Positions 59,020 to 64,000 of a stretch of 64,000 nt of DNA are shown piece after piece (positions within the stretch are counted from its first letter, which is position 1; every line of letters begins with the position of its first letter). Under the pieces are notes generated by a model that saw only the letters and a list, made by a program, of their open reading frames with translations, was not told the DNA's origin and ran no database searches. Source of the DNA: Acanthosoma haemorrhoidale (Eukaryota > Arthropoda > Insecta > Hemiptera > Acanthosomatidae); contig OV884011.1 of NCBI GenBank assembly GCA_930367205.1, positions 90,567,474-90,631,473 on the forward strand, given 5' to 3'. Made by a program: the position numbers and the translations under genes.

Positions 59020-59573
59020 TCGGCTCGCACTAGTGGACTGTCCAAATGAGTTTAAATACAACAGTCGTGGTTGTTTGTGCACGGCACTATGGCATACCCC
59101 TTTTCGTGATATGAAGGCTCCCGACATCCACGAAAAGTTCGAAGTCCCCACCATTACCGAAGCCATCCAAAGAAGACACATCAAGTTCTTTGACTCGATG
59201 AAACATAGCCAAAACCCTCTGTTCCGAGACATGACACCCCCACCGCTACCGACAAGATGGCAACTCTCTAGATCTGGGAAAGCAGACCAAATGGTGGACA
59301 TCACGGCGCTTGGCACACCAACAACAAGCCTCTAACGGGCACCCAGCACTGCTATCCGACTAAATAAGACTGCACTACATGCCTAGAGAGACTCTAGGCC
59401 CAGCTACCAGTGGACTCTCACCACTGTACCGCAACTATCAACCTCTACCGAGGCTTCCGACACCACCTTCAAGTAGGTAATCCTAGTATAAGGATCCGCT
59501 CAACCCAAATATCCCTTTATTTTTCCCTCATCCTTAATCTTATAATTAGAGAGCTAAGGGAAAAAAAAAAAAC
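59020..59573 (+). mobile_element. Jockey-like LINE, 3' end with A-tail
   Basis: The frame 59033-59335 is open for 100 codons and reads TALWHTPFRDMKAPDIHEKF, RRHIKFFDSMKHSQNPLFRD and PTRWQLSRSGKADQMVDITA, the C-terminus of a Jockey-type ORF2. The 3' UTR follows and ends in a run of A (59561-59572) after AGAGAGCTAAGGG. The 5' end is truncated. It is the better-preserved partner of the copy at 1-346 and a sister of the copy at 16.3-17.5 kb. Confidence 0.9.
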
Positions 59574-59689
59574 GTGGTTGTTTGACGCCAAAATAAATCC
59601 AAGCTATCTATTTTATTAAGCATAGTTTTGAACTGCAAGAGTAATAGAGAGAGAAAAACATGTGGCGTTATTTAAGTCTAACTAGTGGT

Positions 59690-59995
59690 AGATTTATGAA
59701 TCAGAAGGTAAAAAGAAGGAATGAAATAAATAGAGAAGGTTGTCAAATGGAAGAAGGTAATAAATTATAAATTAGGGTAGGGAGTGAGATGACTGATTGT
59801 TACTAAACACCCATGTTCAATCAGAAGTTAACAATAGATCTCTAAGACAAAATCTTTTAGAGGATTGATTCGATTTAATCTAAAGATATGTAAATATATT
59901 CGCTCAAGAGGTATATCGGTCAGAAGCTGAAGTAGCGGAAATCATTCCATTCATAACAGGGATGTAACAGAATACTCACATTTCTGAATACACAA
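59690..59995. repeat. Degenerate cassette, copy 2 (weak)
   Basis: Order and wording partly match 51.23-51.43 kb: AGGTAATAAATTATAAATTAG, CCATGTTCAATCAGAAG, TTTAGAGGATTGATTCGATT, GTCAGAAGCTGAAGTA, CAGGGATGTAACA. Identity is visibly lower than between copies 1 and 3. Confidence 0.5.
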
Positions 59996-60009
59996 TGAAG
60001 ACTGGAATT

Positions 60010-60245
60010 TAATCAATGCGGCCGGACGGTATCTTTGGGCCGCACCCTGCAGATCTAGTTTATATGATATGAATACTTAACAGCCGATGACTATATAACT
60101 AAATGGCAAGATTTGAAGTTGAACCCGGGACCTCCCTAACATCTAGTTGAGGGTTTAACAGCTGAGCTGCCCTGCTTTAAGTAGTCTTTGCGAGGGTTTG
60201 GGCAAATCCCCGGTTGGTAGACCGACCAGTTATTGGGGTGGTAAC
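60010..60245 (-). mobile_element. tRNA-derived SINE-like unit
   Basis: The minus strand contains a tRNA-like core (60104-60177). It has a box A-like GGCAGCTCAGCTGTTAAA and a box B, GGTCCCGGGTTCAA, at a normal tRNA distance. The flanking GC-richer sequences (60010-60060 and 60180-60245) differ from the AT-rich surroundings and probably belong to the same unit. The acceptor stem does not pair, so it is not a functional tRNA. No second copy was noticed, so SINE status is inferred from structure. Confidence 0.55.
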
Positions 60246-60649
60246 GGGTTGAGGAGTTTTTGCCGGTTAATTTTTCTTAGTCTGTCAATTATAAATAATA
60301 GTGAAACCAATACCGCAGTAAAAAAAAACCGCATCATTTAGTCATGTAGCCCAAGATACAGTTAATTTATGAATAACTTGAATGTACTTTTCTTATATGT
60401 AATGAAAGTAATTGACACAGTAGAAACAGTGGTGAGTTCTGGAAGAGAAAGAAGTGGACAATAGGAAAAATCCAGTATAAACTTGGTCCTTAGATATAAT
60501 TGAAATGAATCTTTAAAAAAAAAACTCCAGTAAATTATTTCATTCATTTCAATTTATTATATGTTAAACAATAATTAGAGTATTTTATCAATAATTAGAG
60601 TACATTGCTTTTTTTCGTTCTGTGTGTAAAGAGTTATGTTATTACAAGT

Positions 60650-61110
60650 AGGCTTCCTGCTCAGTAATAGACACCTAAATTTTAAGGTAGGAACTAGAAT
60701 TGATATATACAGCGATGGTTGTCAAATGATGGGAATAAATTACATGGAATAAACTAAAGTTTCTTAGCCTCTCACAAGCTCTTTTAGAGGGTGGATAGGT
60801 TTTAGTCAAATATAGGTAAGGATATTGGCGAGATCAAGGGTACATTGTCCGGAAAATTAATTGAAGGCCTCGTTCTTTATGTTCTTATTAGGAATGTCAC
60901 AAACATAATGGTTGCTTTGTTCATAGGCAGGAGAGTGGAATTTGCTACGTAATCTCCTTCACTTGTAACTTTTAACCAGACCTGATTCCGGTTCACTGTT
61001 TCAATCCAAATCTGATTATTGATCTAAAATATGGGCCCGGTATTTAGGTGCCACAAAATGTTAAAACGATATAATACTTGTGCCAGGTTGAAGATTAATA
61101 AATAAGTATG
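60650..61110. repeat. Degenerate cassette, copy 3
   Basis: Colinear with 51.28-51.6 kb: TTTTAGTCAAATATAGGTAA, GAGATCAAGGGTACATTG, GGAATGTCACAAACATAATG, AGGAGAGTGGAATTTG, ATCTAAAATATGGGCCCGGT, TATTTAGG. No intact frame. Function unknown. Confidence 0.65.
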
Positions 61111-61979
61111 TTATAAGGTCTTCAGTGGAGGATCCAATTAGAGGAAAACGTGGACAATACGTGTGTACTTCCTTGTATGCACGATTAGCGCATAGAAACG
61201 GTCTATAATCATTCAAATAAAATTAAATGTATGCTAAGTAGCTATTATGATATAGTAAGAATGGCTTAATTGATGTTTATCGCCCTTGTTTACTCCAACA
61301 TCAGCTCAGAAAAAGGGGACTACATGCACATTTCCTTCAACTTTTAAAGCAATGGTACTAACTAGTAAACTACGCCCTTGAAAATAATAAGATCAAACAC
61401 TCCCTATCTTTTTGAGTTAATGGTTCCACTTGTCTTGCAACTCTTCTGATACTTTTTTTACTTACTGTACTCTGTTCCAATTTAAATCTGCTCATTAATT
61501 TAAAATATGCTGTGGTATTACAGACCCCAAGAAAGAAATGGTCTAAAATTCGTCCAGATTACTAATTAGTGATGTAAAAGTTCAAAACTGATTCATGGAT
61601 TGTAGGCCTGTTTATTTACTCTGACCTACTACTTGTGGTGGATCAGTCCACTCTCTTAACGACCAATTGTGATGTCCTAAAGAAATACGTAGTGAAGCTA
61701 ATATATTTTAATTATTAATTACAATTGAAACGAAACCTCGAGAAATTATATTTAGAATTTAACTCAACAAAAATTAATTATTCAATAATATAAAGTAATA
61801 ATATTGCATATCACGTTATTTAGGATAAGGTTAGGGGATAGGTTAAGAGGATGATAGGCCGGATACTACGGACTCTCATGATTACGTAGGACTGATCTAA
61901 ATATATGGCGGATTAAAGATTCGAAGTACGTGGTGATAAAACCATAGTAAATACCATATAATATCACCACAAACTAAAG

Positions 61980-62270
61980 TATAGGTGACCTAGCGTCATA
62001 GGCTCGTCGACGGAGTAGCAAATAGCTGAGCATTGGTGGGACAGAAAGAGCAGAACAAAACGCTTCAAGAGTTAATAATTCCCCGTTTATTTATTCTTCG
62101 AACAAATGATCCAAAACAATAATCTAGGATAAAGTTGGTCCATTAATTTTTGATGAACTCAAATTAAACTAAATATTGTTATTGGAGGTAGACAATATTG
62201 TCACAGGTAGATACCTGATTTTGGAAGGTAGGTAGCCACTGACGGTGCATCACCAATATAGCAATAGGAC
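61980..62270. repeat. Degenerate cassette, ankyrin-side piece
   Basis: The segment TAGGCTCGTCGACGGAGTAG corresponds to CAGGCTCGCCGGCGGAGTAG in the ankyrin fragment at 50.88 kb. Downstream TAATCTAGGATAAAG and GGTAGATACCTGATTTTGGA correspond to AATCTAGGATAAGA (51.01 kb) and GGTAGATACCTGAATTCGAT (51.19 kb). So this piece aligns with 50.87-51.23 kb. The ankyrin frame is not kept. Confidence 0.6.
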
Positions 62271-64000
62271 GGGAAATTCTACGTGAGCCGGGTTCTTGAA
62301 CAATATTAGTCAGATGATGTTACAATGTGTCATTTGGATTAGTGCTTATTACATTATTTTATCTGGAACTTTTTATCAGGACCCACCAATTAATTGATGC
62401 GGACATCCATCATTTAACATTTACAGTCCCATTTTTGATAGTTTCCAGCCTTCAACGATCAATATTAATTAATGTGGTGACACTGGGTGGTTGATGGCAC
62501 TTCGCCCACAACCGGAAGAATGCGGCGACAGAAGACCTAATGAGCAGACCCCCTACTCTTGTTTTCGGCCGAGTACCTCCACCACTCTCTTACTACCTGC
62601 TCCCTTGATCCGACCGCTCGCTGGATTTTTAATTTGTAGTTCCTGGATCGTTTCGTTTTCAGCTTATAAAGGCATGGCGACCATTCTTCGTTCGTACTCT
62701 TGAAACAAGCCACTTATAAATTTTATCATTTCGGTGAAAATCCATGAATCAGCCAAAGCACTAAAATATAATAACAAAAGTTAAAATAATTTTTAAAAAA
62801 CCGAAATGAGGAAAATTATCGTATATATCTGGGTATCAATGACCCTTGTGGTCGTTGATCTGCTCTAAATTAAAAACAACAAAAAAAGGGCTGTTTGAAT
62901 ATATCGAATCCCCGTATACTCCAAACATACTTTACAAGATACACTTATTGTTACTATGGTCTTCATTGAATAGACAGGTGCCTTCACTCATTTTCCGTTG
63001 TGTCATTCTACTATGTAAGGTGATCTTGAATAATGAAAAAAGATCCAAATATTTCAAGTAACTATAACCAATATAATATTCTTCGGAAAGGTAGTATTTC
63101 AACAAAGTCACTTGGAGCTTGGTATTTTGAAATGAAATTTAAATTTTACAATACCTATACATAAATTAAAGTATTTAGAAGAACGACAACACAATTTAAT
63201 GAGACTAAATTTAATAAATAATAAGTTTGGAAACTAGAAAAATAGTATAACTACTCACCTATGAATGATATCATCTTTACAATTTTTGTTCCATATCTCC
63301 TTGTTACGAATTTATGTATGTACAAAATATATATTCTACAGACGAATCTATTTACAATTGCTTCATTGTATTTCCTGTAGCTTGGCTACATTTTATGCAA
63401 AATATTAATCGGCAGTGTACAAAAGCATAATAATGTACATGGTACATTAATGGGCTGAATTTATGTTATATTATATTAATGAATGGACTGAATCTTTCGC
63501 CACTCGTTCTTCTTTGTTATAAACATCAATTACTAGTAATGCTAGTAGTAAAAAAAAACCGTTAAAGGTAAATCTAAATTACAACGAGGCTTTCCTTCCT
63601 GTGAGAAACAGTCAAGAGACTATTAAATGCACCTTTTTTTTTTAATTAAATTTAAATAATCTGAAAATATCTAAAGTCTCGAACAAAAAAGCTAGCTGAT
63701 TACATGCTAGAGGCTACTATAATCATCGGTGCTCTAATGAATCCCTGGCAGGCCTAGACTCGTGCTTGTATTTACCTAGCAGATATTTCCCCTTCCGTGA
63801 CTTATTTATAAATGCCTTCGAAAATAAGTTAAACAAACAAGCTCAGTGACATTAGAGGAGATATCTTTCACACTGATGTTGGAATAATGGCTCCCAGTCG
63901 GCCCATAATTTTTCCCCTTGTCTCACGTGGCCAGATGTAGACCGGCCGTCTTATCGTATTATCGGAGTAAACAACGTTAAGTATTTGGGTTTTCAATAGT
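62271..64000. other. AT-rich stretch, small GC-richer patch at 62490-62690
   Basis: The patch encodes a 70-codon plus-strand frame without a recognisable domain. Nothing else seen up to the window end. Confidence 0.45.

Overview
The window looks like a piece of an arthropod nuclear genome, most probably an insect and plausibly a hemipteran. It is AT-rich and has no long uninterrupted genes. It holds a eukaryotic tRNA-Leu with internal promoter boxes and is packed with decayed copies of insect transposons: piggyBac, Tc1/mariner, Jockey-like, R1-like, CR1-like and I-like elements. There are no bacterial operons, ribosome binding sites or CRISPR arrays. The species call is inference from element types and could be wrong.

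Layout. 0-6 kb: the 3' end of a Jockey-like LINE (minus strand) at the window edge; a complete TTAA-bounded but broken piggyBac element (1491-4088) with a large foldback inside it; and a mariner remnant interrupted by a Jockey 3' end. 7-14 kb: three copies and a separate 3' fragment of an unclassified retroposon family (called family A here) and an internally deleted 833-bp mariner (13308-14140) with about 80-bp terminal inverted repeats. 16-24.5 kb: a Jockey reverse-transcriptase fragment with a 31-base tail, a 939-bp tandem duplication with a third diverged and rearranged copy, the gag/endonuclease half of another Jockey element, and about 1.1 kb of a broken copy of an unnamed, multicopy arthropod protein family. 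28-33 kb: R1-like element pieces, a foldback, a CR1-like 3' end and a degraded reverse transcriptase. 33.5-39.3 kb: a 334-bp CT microsatellite, two mariner transposase remnants and an R1-like element. 41-46.3 kb: another family A copy, the tRNA-Leu(AAG) gene, an R1-like ORF1 fragment, a second TTAA-bounded piggyBac element with a family A copy nested in it, and an A/T palindrome at its edge. 46.8-64 kb: mostly unique AT-rich DNA with a few possible host exons, several degenerate copies of one cassette (one containing an ankyrin-repeat unit), an I-like RNase H fragment, a Jockey 3' end related to the one at position 1, and a tRNA-derived SINE-like unit.

The only gene I consider functional with high confidence is the tRNA-Leu. 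Three places carry short stretches that read like spliced exons of multi-pass receptors (about 18.5-21.7 kb minus, 47.76-48.08 kb minus, 52.8-53.4 kb plus). Their spacing of hydrophobic and Leu-Asn-aromatic residues loosely recalls insect gustatory receptors, but I cannot prove this without a search. I found no clear new biological system. The best leads are the unnamed arthropod family at 23.5-24.5 kb, the rearranged tandem array at 18.5-21.7 kb, and the repeated ankyrin-bearing cassette at 50-62 kb.
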